Of a stretch of DNA of 64,000 nucleotides, positions 33,809 to 43,501 are shown piece by piece. The notes under the pieces were generated by a model, which worked only from the letters and a program-made list of their open reading frames with translations, was not told where the DNA came from and made no database searches. Origin of the DNA: Caldilineaceae bacterium (lineage in GTDB: Bacteria; Chloroflexota; Anaerolineae; Caldilineales; Caldilineaceae); NCBI GenBank assembly GCA_022821585.1, contig JAJEDI010000075.1, forward strand, positions 81,448 through 145,447. The letters run 5' to 3'. Each line of letters begins with the position of its first letter. Position 1 is the stretch's first letter. The translations under genes and the position numbers were made by a program.

Positions 33809-36541
33809 TCACATGCCGCCCGACTGCTGCAAAAGCTTTGCTACCAATCCCGTCCAGCCTGTTTGATGGCTGGCCCCCAAACCGGTTCCATCGTCCCCGT
33901 TGAAGTACTCATGAAACAGAATGTGGTCCCGCCAGTGGGGGTCCTCCTGAAATAATGGCGTGTCCCCATTGAATGGGCGCCCGCCTGTCTCATTGCGTAA
34001 GAAAAGCCGAATCAGCCGCCGGGATAGTTCTACGGCGACTTCGTCCAGCGTCATGAGGACACCCGAACCTGTCGGACACTCCACCTTCAGCGAGTCCCCA
34101 TAGTAGTGATGAAAACGCTGCAAGCTCTCGACTATTAGGAAGTTGATGGGGAACCAGACCGGACCGCGCCAGTTTGAGTTGCCGCCGTACATTCCCGAGC
34201 GCGATTCCGCCGGCTCATACTGAATCTCGAACGTCCGGTCTCCGACGTGGACATGATACGGGTGCTTCTCATGAACTTTGGAAAGCGAGCGGATTCCGTA
34301 TGGCGAAAGAAATTCCTCCTCGTCCAGCAAATAGCGCAATATGCTCTCCAACTTATCTCGCGTCAGCAGCGAGGTTAGAAATCGCTCACCCACGCCCGGG
34401 GCGTCGGTTCTGCTTATGGTCGTTGCCAAACGCGGTCTGTTCTCTATAAACCAGTCTTTGCGCCGCTTGAATTCGCGAAGTGAGGACAACAGGCGTGGCT
34501 CCAGCGTCTCAACCGCAAACAGCGGTATCAACCCGACCATGGACCGGACTTTCAGCGGTATGAAAGTGCCGTCGTGCATGTGCAGCAGGTCGTAATAGAA
34601 GCGGTCCTTCTCATCCCAAAGCGAGGCGCCCTCGCCTCGCTCCTCGTTCATGGCCGTGGCGATACGAAGAAAATGCTCGAAGAATTTCGTCGCCATGTCC
34701 TGGTAGACTGAGAAATTCGATGATTTGCTCTGATAAACGGAGTCCTGCTCAGCCAGTTCCAAGGCTATCTTCATCATCATCAGACAGTAGAAACCCATCC
34801 ACGCGGTTCCGTCCGACTGATCGATGCGGCCGCCTTCGGGTAATCCCGCGCTGCGGTCGAAGACGCTGATATTGTCCAGCCCCAGGAATCCGCCTTGGAA
34901 GACATTGTTGCCGTCCGCGTCTTTGCGATTGACCCACCATGTAAAGTTGAGCAATAACTTGTGAAACAGGCTCTCCAGAAAAGGCCGGTCCGGTATGCCG
35001 TTCTGCCGCGCGTCGATCTTATAGACCCGCCACACCGCCCACGCGTGTACCGGCGGATTCACGTCGCCGAATTGCCACTCATAGGCCGGCAAAGCGCCGT
35101 TGGGATGCATATACCACTCCCGCGTGGAGAGCGTCAATTGGCGCTTCGCATAGTCCGCGTCCACCAGCGCCAGCGGAATGCAGTGGAAGCCGGTATCCCA
35201 AGTGGCGTACCATGGGTACTCCCACTTGTCCGGCATCGAAATCACGTCGAAATTGTGAAGATGGTCCCAGTCTCCGTTGCGGCCGTTCCGGCGCCATTCC
35301 GGCGCCGGAAGAATCGGATCGCCCCGCAGCCACTGGGGGATGTCGTAGTAGTAAAGCTGTTTCGTCCACAACATGCCCGCCAGCGCCCTCCGCTGGACCC
35401 GCTGTTCATCCCTGCTCAACCCCTTTTTCTGTATGGCCCTGTAAAACTCGTCTGAATCGGCGATGCGCTGGCGAAAAGTTCTGTCGAACCCTCTGCCAAA
35501 CGGTTGACGGTGGTTCATATTGGATAATCGCCAGCGGTAGACTCGAGTGCCGCCTGCGGGAATAATGTCGAAGTAGTGGGCCGCCGCCTTCGTACCCCGG
35601 CCCGCTCGATTCACCGCCTCGTGTTCGCCATTGATGACAAAGCGGTGAAAGGCGTCCTTAACGTAAGGCGTCCGACTTGGCATGCCGAAGAGCAAGGCCG
35701 AATTGGAGTCGTTTTCAGTGAATAGGATCTCCCGGGCATCCTCAACCCAAAAGTTGTAGGGTCCCAGAACTGGGTGTTCTGCGCTCAGGGTCAGGGTACC
35801 GTTCGGTCCTGCTTGCCGGGACAGCCGCGGCTGCTTGCCTACATCGCCCAGAGGCCCGTTTTCATACCCCCAGCTCCACGTATTCCGAAACCACAGCGTG
35901 GGCATCAGATGAAAACGCGCGCCTTCAGGCCCTCGATTTGTCACGGTAACGCGGGCGAGAATGTCGTTCTCATCTGCCTTGGCGTACTCGACCACGACGT
36001 CGAAGTAGCGGTTCTCGTCAAAAACGCCCGTATCCAGGAGCTCATACTCGTCGTCGTCGTACCCGCGCCAGCGGTTTTCCTCCACCAGCTGACCGTAAGG
36101 GAAAGCGGCCTGCGGATACTTGTAGAGCATTTTCATATAGCTGTGCGTGGGCGTGCTGTCCAGGTAATAGTAGTATTCCTTTACATCCTCTCCGTGATTG
36201 CCCTCAGGACCGGTCAGGCCGAATAGCCGCTCTTTCAGGATGGGGTCATTGCCGTTCCATAGAGCAATCGCGAGGCAGAGGTACTGATTTCGATCGCATA
36301 TGCCTGCCAGCCCGTCTTCATTCCAACGGTAAGCCCGGCTACGAGCCTGATCGTGTGTAAAGTAGCTCCAGCAGTCTCCGTTATGGCTGTAGTCCTCTCG
36401 GACCGTAGCCCACGCCCGTTCGCTCAGATAAGGTCCCCAATGCTTCCAGTTGTTCTTCCGCATTCGGTACCATTCCAGGCGCTTATGCTCCGCAGTCTGC
36501 GGAATGTTAACCCTTGAAAGAGTTCCGGTTCTTGACGTCAC
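33809..36541 (-). CDS. GH63-like glycosidase (MGH1-type), 910 aa
   Basis: Predicted 910-aa protein of the GH63-type glucosidase/mannosylglycerate-hydrolase-like family. The N-terminus has [20 protein letters not shown], typical of this group. The (alpha/alpha)6 barrel half contains [18 protein letters not shown], likely bearing the general acid Asp, and a C-terminal [20 protein letters not shown] with the likely base Glu. No signal peptide is seen, so it probably acts on imported or stored glycans. The GTG start at 36541 is supported by GGAG, 15 bp after the stop of the upstream oxidoreductase gene. The substrate is unknown. Confidence 0.84.
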   Translation of the reverse strand: MTSRTGTLSRVNIPQTAEHKRLEWYRMRKNNWKHWGPYLSERAWATVREDYSHNGDCWSYFTHDQARSRAYRWNEDGLAGICDRNQYLCLAIALWNGNDPILKERLFGLTGPEGNHGEDVKEYYYYLDSTPTHSYMKMLYKYPQAAFPYGQLVEENRWRGYDDDEYELLDTGVFDENRYFDVVVEYAKADENDILARVTVTNRGPEGARFHLMPTLWFRNTWSWGYENGPLGDVGKQPRLSRQAGPNGTLTLSAEHPVLGPYNFWVEDAREILFTENDSNSALLFGMPSRTPYVKDAFHRFVINGEHEAVNRAGRGTKAAAHYFDIIPAGGTRVYRWRLSNMNHRQPFGRGFDRTFRQRIADSDEFYRAIQKKGLSRDEQRVQRRALAGMLWTKQLYYYDIPQWLRGDPILPAPEWRRNGRNGDWDHLHNFDVISMPDKWEYPWYATWDTGFHCIPLALVDADYAKRQLTLSTREWYMHPNGALPAYEWQFGDVNPPVHAWAVWRVYKIDARQNGIPDRPFLESLFHKLLLNFTWWVNRKDADGNNVFQGGFLGLDNISVFDRSAGLPEGGRIDQSDGTAWMGFYCLMMMKIALELAEQDSVYQSKSSNFSVYQDMATKFFEHFLRIATAMNEERGEGASLWDEKDRFYYDLLHMHDGTFIPLKVRSMVGLIPLFAVETLEPRLLSSLREFKRRKDWFIENRPRLATTISRTDAPGVGERFLTSLLTRDKLESILRYLLDEEEFLSPYGIRSLSKVHEKHPYHVHVGDRTFEIQYEPAESRSGMYGGNSNWRGPVWFPINFLIVESLQRFHHYYGDSLKVECPTGSGVLMTLDEVAVELSRRLIRLFLRNETGGRPFNGDTPLFQEDPHWRDHILFHEYFNGDDGTGLGASHQTGWTGLVAKLLQQSGGM

Positions 36542-36556
36542 AAATGTACTCCGCTC

Positions 36557-37627
36557 TCAGATTTCGACCCGCCGACCGCTGCGGCTCGACTCGTACGCCG
36601 CGTCCACCACTTTTGCAACACGAACGGCGTCCTCGCCCGTGGTCAGTGGCTCGCCGTTCCCTTGGCAGGCACTGATAAAAGCACGTAGGAACGTCTCGCC
36701 CGAGGCGCCGCCGTAAGCCGGCGAATCACCGAACGTGTAGTCAAATGTGCGCCGCGGCGCTGAAGCCCAGCTCGGATGGGTGCTTTCGACCTGTATGCTG
36801 GTCGGCGTGCCGTTAGAGCTGTAGGTGATACGTCCCAAACGGCCGTTGACGCTGACGTACGTGTCATAACCGCCAACATTGTGATAACCTCCCCCGCTCA
36901 TCGCCAGCATATAACCGGCGTGGAACGTGCCGACCGCGCCCGACGCGAATCCCAGCGACACCGCGGCCACGTCCTCTACGTCAATGTCCTCGCCGCTGCG
37001 CGTGGCAACCTGCGCGGACACCGACACAATCTCGTCCTGCGTAATATTCAGGATCTGGTCGATATAGTGACAGCCCAACCAGGAAAGGATCCCACCGCCG
37101 GCCTTATCCATGTTGAAGAGCCAGTGACTCGGATCCCGCACCTGCACCTGGGTCGTCACCATACGCATCTCAACCGAAACAAGCTCACCGATCAACCCCT
37201 GTTCGACGATTCGTCGCGCATCCTGGATAGGAGGCAGGGCCCGGTTCTGGTAAAAAACGCCCAGTTTGCGCCCCTCGCGCTTGGCTACGGCCGCGACCTC
37301 CGCGCTCTCTACCGCCGTCTTTCCGATCGGCTTGTCGGTAATCACGTGCTTGCCCGCCTCCAGGGCGCGGGTGAAGATGGGTGGCCCAAGGTCGTTTCGC
37401 AATGCCGCCACCACAAACAGGATCTGCTCCTCAGCCAGCACCGCCGCCAAATCGGTCGTTGACGCGCTGACCTTTTCGCCCTGGTCCTCCAGGGTCGACC
37501 TCAAGAGAGCCTCGTCGTTGTCCCATAGCGTGATGCTGGCAACCTCTGGCACAGCCTGGAGCGTGCGCAAGTGGGCCAGCGCATGAGGATGGGATAGCCC
37601 CAACAGGGCTGCGTGTACTTCTTGCAT
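36557..37627 (-). CDS. Gfo/Idh/MocA-family NAD(P)-dependent oxidoreductase
   Basis: Predicted 356-aa oxidoreductase. The N-terminal Rossmann domain opens with ALLGLSHPHALAHLRTL, lacking the strict GxGxxG. The family EKP motif reads DKPIGK, keeping the catalytic Lys. The C-terminal domain contains SWLGCHYIDQIL, with the conserved His. Such enzymes oxidise or reduce sugars, inositols or sugar acids. The ATG at 37627 has a GGAGG SD. It is the first gene of the minus-strand unit with the GH63-like, FAH and methyltransferase genes, divergent from the tandem Gfo/Idh/MocA array. Confidence 0.86.
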   Translation of the reverse strand: MQEVHAALLGLSHPHALAHLRTLQAVPEVASITLWDNDEALLRSTLEDQGEKVSASTTDLAAVLAEEQILFVVAALRNDLGPPIFTRALEAGKHVITDKPIGKTAVESAEVAAVAKREGRKLGVFYQNRALPPIQDARRIVEQGLIGELVSVEMRMVTTQVQVRDPSHWLFNMDKAGGGILSWLGCHYIDQILNITQDEIVSVSAQVATRSGEDIDVEDVAAVSLGFASGAVGTFHAGYMLAMSGGGYHNVGGYDTYVSVNGRLGRITYSSNGTPTSIQVESTHPSWASAPRRTFDYTFGDSPAYGGASGETFLRAFISACQGNGEPLTTGEDAVRVAKVVDAAYESSRSGRRVEI

Positions 37628-37777
37628 CGGTACTGGCCTCCGCTGGTTATTGTCCTGCTGGTTCGATTGGAGCGCCGCGCTTTAGGAAACTGACAACTTT
37701 CCGAGCATGTCAAAGATCCACCCGCGTCTGGGACGGAGGCAGTTCCGGTCCTGAAATGAAATGGTCGGCGGCTTCAT

Positions 37778-37836
37778 ACGCGGTAGCGCAATTTGGAAGA
37801 ATACGTTAGCATATCGTAAAGGTGATTCTACCGCGT
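37778..37836. promoter_or_regulatory. Spaced inverted repeat in the divergent Gfo/Idh/MocA promoter region
   Basis: ACGCGGTAG (37778-37786) and CTACCGCGT (37828-37836) are perfect 9-bp inverted arms separated by 41 bases of AT-rich sequence, between the divergent genes at 37627 and 37906. The arms could be two sites for one regulator. No strong promoter boxes were found; a TTGACA on the minus strand (37716-37711) lacks a good -10 partner. Confidence 0.45.
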
Positions 37837-37905
37837 GTCAACCTGCCGCGAATCCCAGGGACTGCATCCAAATATCGGGAACCGACTGGCCCCAGGAGGG
37901 TTTTC

Positions 37906-39015
37906 ATGTACAGAGCAGCAGTAATTGGTCTGGGACGCATGGGCAGCACATTCGACGATGAAATTGAGCAGGGCGGCTCAATATTCCTGCCCTACTGCCA
38001 CGCTCCCAGCTACGTGGCCTCGCCCCATACCCAGCTGGTCGCCGGCGCTGACCTCCATACCGAGCAAGGCGCCATCTTCGGCGAACGCTGGGGCCTGTCT
38101 TCAGAGCACATTTATAGCGACTACCGGGAAATGCTGGCAACGGAACAGCCGGATATCCTGAGCGTCTGCACAACCGCACGCCACCGCGCCGCCATAATGA
38201 AGGACGCGATCGAGGCCGGCGTCAAGGCGATTTGGGCTGAAAAACCTATCACCTTGAGCCTTGCCGAGGCCGACGACGTCATCGATCTCGGTGTCCGTAA
38301 AGGCGTTGCCATCGCCGTTAACTGCTCACGCCGTTACAGTCCTTTCCTGTCGGAAGCCCGCCGCATGGCGCAGGAAGGGGAGCTGGGCGATCTCCTTCAG
38401 ATTACCGCCTACACCGAGTGCTATATATCTCACAATGGCAGCCATGCCATCGACACGATGCGCTATCTTGTCGGCGGCGATGTGGACTGGGTTTTCGGCG
38501 AGATGGAGTCGGACGAAGAAGCAGCCGGCGAGGAAGACCTGATGGGCAACGGCTACCTGGCCTTCGACAACGGAGCGCGCGGCTACATACGCGCCATGCC
38601 CACCGGCACTGCGCCATGGGAGTTCGACCTCATCGGCACCGAAGGACGCGTCCGTTCACTGGCAAACGGCACGGACACACAGTACTATCGATGGGTTCCC
38701 GGCGGTCTGCGCGACGAGGGCCTGCCGGCGCGAGCGCCATTTCCCTTGCCTTTGAGCATTCAGGGCACTGGACTTTCGGTCATTGCCGACCTCGTCAACG
38801 CCGTCGAGACCGGTTCTGACCCGCGCTGCTCGGCTGAAGATGGTCGCAAAGCGCTTGAAATCGCGGTCGCGCTGCGCGAGTCGCATCGCCAGGGCGGTCG
38901 CCGCGTCGACCTGCCGGTTGCCGACCGTTCTCTGCGCATCCTGTCAGTCGAAATAGGTGGGGACGCCGTGCCCGCCCGTGTACGGCGGCTGCAACAAGAG
39001 TCCGTGGTCGCCTAG
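37906..39015 (+). CDS. Gfo/Idh/MocA oxidoreductase, tandem copy 1
   Basis: Predicted 369-aa NAD(P)-dependent sugar or sugar-acid oxidoreductase. The Rossmann motif is AAVIGLGRMGSTFDDEI, the catalytic Lys lies in AEKPITLS, and the C-terminal domain has SHNGSHAIDTMRYL with the conserved His. The ATG at 37906 with CCAGGAGGG upstream is clear; an 84-base upstream extension is rejected. It is the first of three copies, all 369 aa, sharing most residues. The first intergenic gap is 53 bp. Slight differences near the substrate side may tune specificity. No substrate can be assigned. Confidence 0.88.
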   Translation: MYRAAVIGLGRMGSTFDDEIEQGGSIFLPYCHAPSYVASPHTQLVAGADLHTEQGAIFGERWGLSSEHIYSDYREMLATEQPDILSVCTTARHRAAIMKDAIEAGVKAIWAEKPITLSLAEADDVIDLGVRKGVAIAVNCSRRYSPFLSEARRMAQEGELGDLLQITAYTECYISHNGSHAIDTMRYLVGGDVDWVFGEMESDEEAAGEEDLMGNGYLAFDNGARGYIRAMPTGTAPWEFDLIGTEGRVRSLANGTDTQYYRWVPGGLRDEGLPARAPFPLPLSIQGTGLSVIADLVNAVETGSDPRCSAEDGRKALEIAVALRESHRQGGRRVDLPVADRSLRILSVEIGGDAVPARVRRLQQESVVA

Positions 39016-39068
39016 CCGGGAACGAACAGCTTACCACACAAATACCACACGTTTTGGGAGAGATGGAC

Positions 39069-40178
39069 ATGCCAGGGAAGGGATTTCGAGCCGCCGTAAT
39101 CGGCCTGGGTCGTATGGGCAGCACATTCGACGACGAAATCACACGGGGCGGACAGTTCTTCATGCCCTACTGTCACGCCCCCACCTATGTGGCCTCTCCC
39201 TATACCGACTTGGTCGCCGGAGCCGATCCACATGCGGAGCAGGGCGAGATCTTCGCCGACCGCTGGGATCTGGAAAAAGGACAGATTTACGCCAACTACC
39301 GCGAGATGCTGGAGGCGGAACGGCCCGACTTCGTGAGCCTCTGTACAACTGCACGTCACCGCGCCGCCATTATGATCGACGCGATAAATGCCGGCGTCAA
39401 AGCGATCTGGGCTGAGAAGCCGTTCACACTCAGTCTGGCCGAAGCCGACGAGGTAAACGAGCTCGGCGCCCGCAAAGGCGTTGCCATCGCCGTAAACTGT
39501 TCTCGTCGCTACAACGTATTCTTCAACCAGGCGCGCCGCATGGTCGATGAGGGAGAGTTGGGCGAGATCCTGCAGATAACCGCTTACACGCAATGCAACC
39601 TCTCCCACAATGGCAGCCATGCCATCGACGCCATGCGCTACCTCGTTGGCGGGGATGTGGAATGGGTCTTCGGCGAGATGGAGTCGGACGAAAAGGCGGC
39701 CGGCGAAGAGGACTTAATGGGCAACGGCTACCTGGCCTTTGACCACGGAGCTAGGGGATTCATTCGCGGTACTTCGACTGGCGCTGCACCCTGGGAATTT
39801 GACCTGATCGGGACCGAAGGACGGGTCCGCCACCTCGCGCAGGGAATGGAAACGCAATACTACCGCTGGGTGCCCGGCGGCCTGCGTGACGAGGGACTGC
39901 CCGCAAGGGCGCCCTTCCCACTGCCTACGCACATTCCTAGCTCGGGGCTCTCCGTAATCGAGGATCTCGTGGATTGTATCGAGACCGGCAAGCAGCCGCG
40001 CTGCTCAGGCCAGGACGGCCGAAAAGCACTGGAGATAGCGATTGCCCTGCGTGAGTCGCACCGCCAGGGCGGGCGTCGCGTTGACCTGCCGCTGGCCGAT
40101 CGCTCTCTCCGCATTCTATCGAGCGAAATCCTCAGCGATGCCGTGCCCGCACGCGTACGTAGAATGCAAAGCAAGTAG
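39069..40178 (+). CDS. Gfo/Idh/MocA oxidoreductase, tandem copy 2
   Basis: Predicted 369-aa oxidoreductase, nearly colinear with copies 1 and 3. It keeps AAVIGLGRMGSTFDDEI, the catalytic Lys in AEKPFTLS, NCSRRYNVFF, and SHNGSHAIDAMRYL. The ATG at 39069 (MPGKGFRAAV) gives the same length as the other copies and has GGGAG nine bases upstream; an ATG six bases upstream is an alternative. It shares more residues by eye with copy 3 than with copy 1 in the first third (for example FFMPYCHAPTYVASP). It sits 53 bp after copy 1 and 128 bp before copy 3. Confidence 0.88.
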   Translation: MPGKGFRAAVIGLGRMGSTFDDEITRGGQFFMPYCHAPTYVASPYTDLVAGADPHAEQGEIFADRWDLEKGQIYANYREMLEAERPDFVSLCTTARHRAAIMIDAINAGVKAIWAEKPFTLSLAEADEVNELGARKGVAIAVNCSRRYNVFFNQARRMVDEGELGEILQITAYTQCNLSHNGSHAIDAMRYLVGGDVEWVFGEMESDEKAAGEEDLMGNGYLAFDHGARGFIRGTSTGAAPWEFDLIGTEGRVRHLAQGMETQYYRWVPGGLRDEGLPARAPFPLPTHIPSSGLSVIEDLVDCIETGKQPRCSGQDGRKALEIAIALRESHRQGGRRVDLPLADRSLRILSSEILSDAVPARVRRMQSK

Positions 40179-40306
40179 GCCGCCGCGATGCAAAATGAGG
40201 AGAAGTGAGCTGTTACATCGGCGGCTTTGCCAGTTCAGTGAGAGTTGTGGTTTTCCCAACGCCGCCCCCAATAGGGGGCTGGCCGCAGCCTCCAGGAGAA
40301 ACAGCA

Positions 40307-41416
40307 ATGCCCGAAAGAACCTATCGCGCAGCCGTAATCGGTCTGGGGCGAATGGGCAGCACTTTCGACGACGAAATCCGGCAGGGCGGACAGTTCTTCA
40401 TGCCCTACTGTCACGCCCCTACCTATGTGGCCTCCCCCCAAACCGAACTGGTCGCGGGGGCCGACCCACACGCAGAGCAGGGCGCGATCTTCGCCGAACG
40501 CTGGGGCCTCGAAGGCAGGCAGATCTATGCCGACTACCGCGAGATGCTGGAGGCGGAGCGTCCCGATTTCGTGAGCATGTGCACGACCGCGCGTCTCCGC
40601 GCATCAATCATGATCGATGCGATCAATGCCGGCGTGAAGGCGATCTGGGCAGAGAAGCCCTTCACTCTGAGCCTCGAAGAGGCCGATGAAGTGATCGAGC
40701 TCGCCGCCCGCAAGGGCGTAGCCGTCGCTGTAAACTGCTCCCGTCGCTACAATGTCTTCTTCTCCGAGGCGCGCCGCATGGTCGACAAGGGCGAACTGGG
40801 AGAGATTTTGCAGATCACCGCCTACACGCGCTGCACCCTCTCCGCCAACGGCAGCCACGCCATCGACACCATGCGCTACTTGGCAGGCGGTGACGTCGAG
40901 TGGGTCTTTGGCGAAATGGAGTCCGACGAAAAAGCGGCAGGCGACGAAGATCTGATGGGCAACGGCTACATGGCGTTCGACAATGGTGTGCGCGGCTTTC
41001 TGCGCGGCACGCCCACCGGCGCCGCGCAGTGGGAATTCGATCTGATCGGCACAGAAGGACGAGTCCGTTCCCTGGCCCAAGGCATGGAGACGCAGTACTA
41101 CCGCTGGGTCCCCGGAGGGCCGCGCGGTCGCAACCTGCCGGCGCGTGCACCATTCCCGCTCCCGACAGCTATCCCCAGCATGGGCCTCGCCGTAATTGAA
41201 GATCTTGTGCAATGCATCGACACCGGCGCACCGCCCCGCTGCTCCGACGAGGACGGACGCAAAGCGCTGGAGATAGCGATCGCGATGCGCGAGTCACATC
41301 GTCAGGGCGGCCGTCGCATAGACCTGCCGCTGCCCGACCGCTCCCTCCGCCTTCTCTCGTCCGAGACCACCAACGATTCAGTGCCCGCCCGTATTCGCAG
41401 ACTCAATGGCCGGTGA
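40307..41416 (+). CDS. Gfo/Idh/MocA oxidoreductase, tandem copy 3
   Basis: Predicted 369-aa oxidoreductase, with motifs AAVIGLGRMGSTFDDEI, AEKPFTLS and SANGSHAIDTMRYL. Compared with copies 1 and 2, His is replaced by Ala in the segment before NGSH (SANGSH against SHNGSH), and ARLRA replaces ARHRA near the Rossmann end. These lie near the substrate-binding region in the family and may change specificity. The ATG at 40307 follows CCAGGAGAAACAGCA, a strong SD; the upstream extension from 40205 is rejected. Confidence 0.88.
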   Translation: MPERTYRAAVIGLGRMGSTFDDEIRQGGQFFMPYCHAPTYVASPQTELVAGADPHAEQGAIFAERWGLEGRQIYADYREMLEAERPDFVSMCTTARLRASIMIDAINAGVKAIWAEKPFTLSLEEADEVIELAARKGVAVAVNCSRRYNVFFSEARRMVDKGELGEILQITAYTRCTLSANGSHAIDTMRYLAGGDVEWVFGEMESDEKAAGDEDLMGNGYMAFDNGVRGFLRGTPTGAAQWEFDLIGTEGRVRSLAQGMETQYYRWVPGGPRGRNLPARAPFPLPTAIPSMGLAVIEDLVQCIDTGAPPRCSDEDGRKALEIAIAMRESHRQGGRRIDLPLPDRSLRLLSSETTNDSVPARIRRLNGR

Positions 41417-41477
41417 CCTGTCCTGATTCTCTCGCTGCCGGTCGAGCCGCTGGCCATAGTCTTCCGGAGAAACTAAT

Positions 41478-42509
41478 ATGACCGACAAAACCTATCGCGT
41501 TGCCATCATCGGACTGGGTCGGATGGGCAGCACAATCGACGATGAGTTCCCCGACAGGAGTCCGCCTTACTCGGTGGCTGCCTCTTGCAAAGCCAGCGAT
41601 CGCTTACAGGTGGTCACAGGAGCAGATATCGATGCCGCCAAACGGGCCGCATTCTCAGAACGCTGGGGCGTCGACGCGCTGTACGAAGACTACGTTGAAA
41701 TGATCCGCCAGGAGGACCCCGACATGGTTGCCGTCTGTACGCGCGGCCATCTCCACGCCGAGATGGCGACGCGTTCCGCGGAAGAAGGGGTCAGGCTCAT
41801 CTTCTGCGAAAAAGCGATCGCCTGTTCCATGGAGGAAGCTGACGGGATCCTCAGGGCGGTCCAGGAAAACGGCTCTCTCTTCAACTCGGGCGTCCTGCGC
41901 CGCTTCAATCTGCGTTATCATCAGGCGCGAGACCTGATCAGGAACGGTGAAATCGGCGAACCCAAGGCCGCGATTCACTACGCCAGCACAAATCTGCTCC
42001 ACGGCCACATCCACTCTATCGACACTTTGAGCTTCCTGCTCGACGATCCCAAGGTCGAGAGCATCTGGGGAGAACTGAACACGACCGATCATCGAATCCC
42101 TGACAACCGCCTGGATGATGATCCGTACGGCATCTTCCAACTTACCTTTGCCAACGGCATCGCTGCCACCAGCGTCCCGGCCGGAAACTGGGAATTTGAA
42201 GTAATGGGCGATGGCGGAAGCGTGCGCGTATTCGACAATGGGACCGGCCTGCAACTGCGCAAAAACCAGGCTGGCAAGTCGCGCATCGCCGCCGAAGTGC
42301 CCGTTGAGCTGGTACCCGACCACAGCGCGACGCAGTACTGCCTGGAGGACCTGGTCCTCGCGCACGAAGAGGGACGGCAAACGCTGGGACCGGTCGAAGT
42401 CGCCCACCATCTGACCGAAGTCTGCCTTGCGCTTGCAGAGAGCCACCGTCAGGAAAAAAGGATCACCCTGCCGCTCGAAAACCGCTCGCTCTACATCTTT
42501 CACCGTTGA
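41478..42509 (+). CDS. Gfo/Idh/MocA oxidoreductase, divergent fourth copy
   Basis: Predicted 343-aa oxidoreductase that shares the opening VAIIGLGRMGSTIDDEF with the triplet but diverges afterwards and is 26 aa shorter. The EKP motif reads CEKAIACS, Ala for Pro, with the Lys kept. The C-terminal HLLHGHIHSIDTL resembles the family His region. It follows copy 3 by 61 bp, with GGAG before the ATG, so it is cotranscribed. It probably arose from an older duplication and may act on a related intermediate. Confidence 0.86.
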   Translation: MTDKTYRVAIIGLGRMGSTIDDEFPDRSPPYSVAASCKASDRLQVVTGADIDAAKRAAFSERWGVDALYEDYVEMIRQEDPDMVAVCTRGHLHAEMATRSAEEGVRLIFCEKAIACSMEEADGILRAVQENGSLFNSGVLRRFNLRYHQARDLIRNGEIGEPKAAIHYASTNLLHGHIHSIDTLSFLLDDPKVESIWGELNTTDHRIPDNRLDDDPYGIFQLTFANGIAATSVPAGNWEFEVMGDGGSVRVFDNGTGLQLRKNQAGKSRIAAEVPVELVPDHSATQYCLEDLVLAHEEGRQTLGPVEVAHHLTEVCLALAESHRQEKRITLPLENRSLYIFHR

Positions 42510-42581
42510 AACACGCCAATGCACACAGCCAGGGCCACGCGGCCCTGAAAGAAAGGCTTCACCCAAGTAGGGAGGATGACC

Positions 42582-43424
42582 ATGGACAAAGTGAAGGTCG
42601 ACGACCGTGACTGGTCCAAGCTGAGCTACGGCCAGCATGTTTACCAGCTTGAAGTGGAGGGCTATACCGTCATCCCCGATCTGCTCACCACGGAGCATTT
42701 GGAGACTCTGCGGGCCGAGACCGCCCAACTGAATACAATCGCAGTGGACTACAGCGTAAAACAGCAGGTCCGCCCAAAGGCGCAGTTCACAGGCGGCGCC
42801 ATAACCGCGCTGATTGCCCATCCTCCCACGACCCAGTTTCTGGAGCGCCTGTTTGGCGACGACATTGTATTCATGTCCTATGCCTACGCCCGCTCCGAAC
42901 CGGGCCATCCCGGCATCAGCCTCCACACCGATGGCCAGCCATATGGATCGAAAATCTTCGGCTACGAGGGCAGCTGCCCCTGCATGGTTCGTGTGCTCTA
43001 CTACCTCCAGGAGCTGACCGAAGAGGTCTCCCCATTTCGCGTGATCCCTCGCTCCCATCTCGTCATGCACGCACACGGCAATCCCTACGTTCGCTACGAG
43101 TCCCACCCCGAGGAGGTCATGGTGACTGCCGCGGCCGGTTCTGCCGTGCTGATCAACCATCGGGTCTTCCATGGAAACTTTCCCAACGTGGGAGACTACG
43201 CCCGCGAGCTGCTGGCAATCGCCTACCGTCCTGCTTGGGCCGGGCCTGTCGAAGAGGAAGTAGAGCAGTGGCCCGCCGACGAGGTGGCGAAACTGCCGCC
43301 AGAGGTCAAGCGATTTTTCATCGATCGCAACACCCGGAAATGGGACTACGGCGGCGGCAATAAACCGGCCAACATGGCCAGCGAGGCCCCCGGCATCAAC
43401 CCCAGCCGCTGGGAGCTGGCATAG
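42582..43424 (+). CDS. Phytanoyl-CoA dioxygenase (PhyH) family protein
   Basis: Predicted 280-aa Fe(II)/2-oxoglutarate oxygenase. The ligands His115 and Asp117 are in SLHTDGQPYGSK, and His197 in INHRVFHGNFP, followed by an Arg in YARELLAIAYR. The ATG at 42582 is preferred over an overlapping ATG at 42576 because AGGGAGG is correctly spaced for it. It is cotranscribed with the Gfo/Idh/MocA array and the isochorismatase gene, so the oxygenase probably hydroxylates a metabolite of that pathway. It is only distantly similar to the PhyH at 17092. Confidence 0.86.
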   Translation: MDKVKVDDRDWSKLSYGQHVYQLEVEGYTVIPDLLTTEHLETLRAETAQLNTIAVDYSVKQQVRPKAQFTGGAITALIAHPPTTQFLERLFGDDIVFMSYAYARSEPGHPGISLHTDGQPYGSKIFGYEGSCPCMVRVLYYLQELTEEVSPFRVIPRSHLVMHAHGNPYVRYESHPEEVMVTAAAGSAVLINHRVFHGNFPNVGDYARELLAIAYRPAWAGPVEEEVEQWPADEVAKLPPEVKRFFIDRNTRKWDYGGGNKPANMASEAPGINPSRWELA

Positions 43425-43501
43425 CGAACGACCGGTGAGACGCGGCGACTTGCCCAAAACATGGCAATCCGTTTCTTGCTGGCCTGGGATAGGAGGGCCG
43501 G

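Noticed and set aside
37655..37680. T-loop-like GGTTCGATT that might mark a tRNA
   Set aside because: The flanking bases do not form a T-stem or acceptor stem; no cloverleaf.
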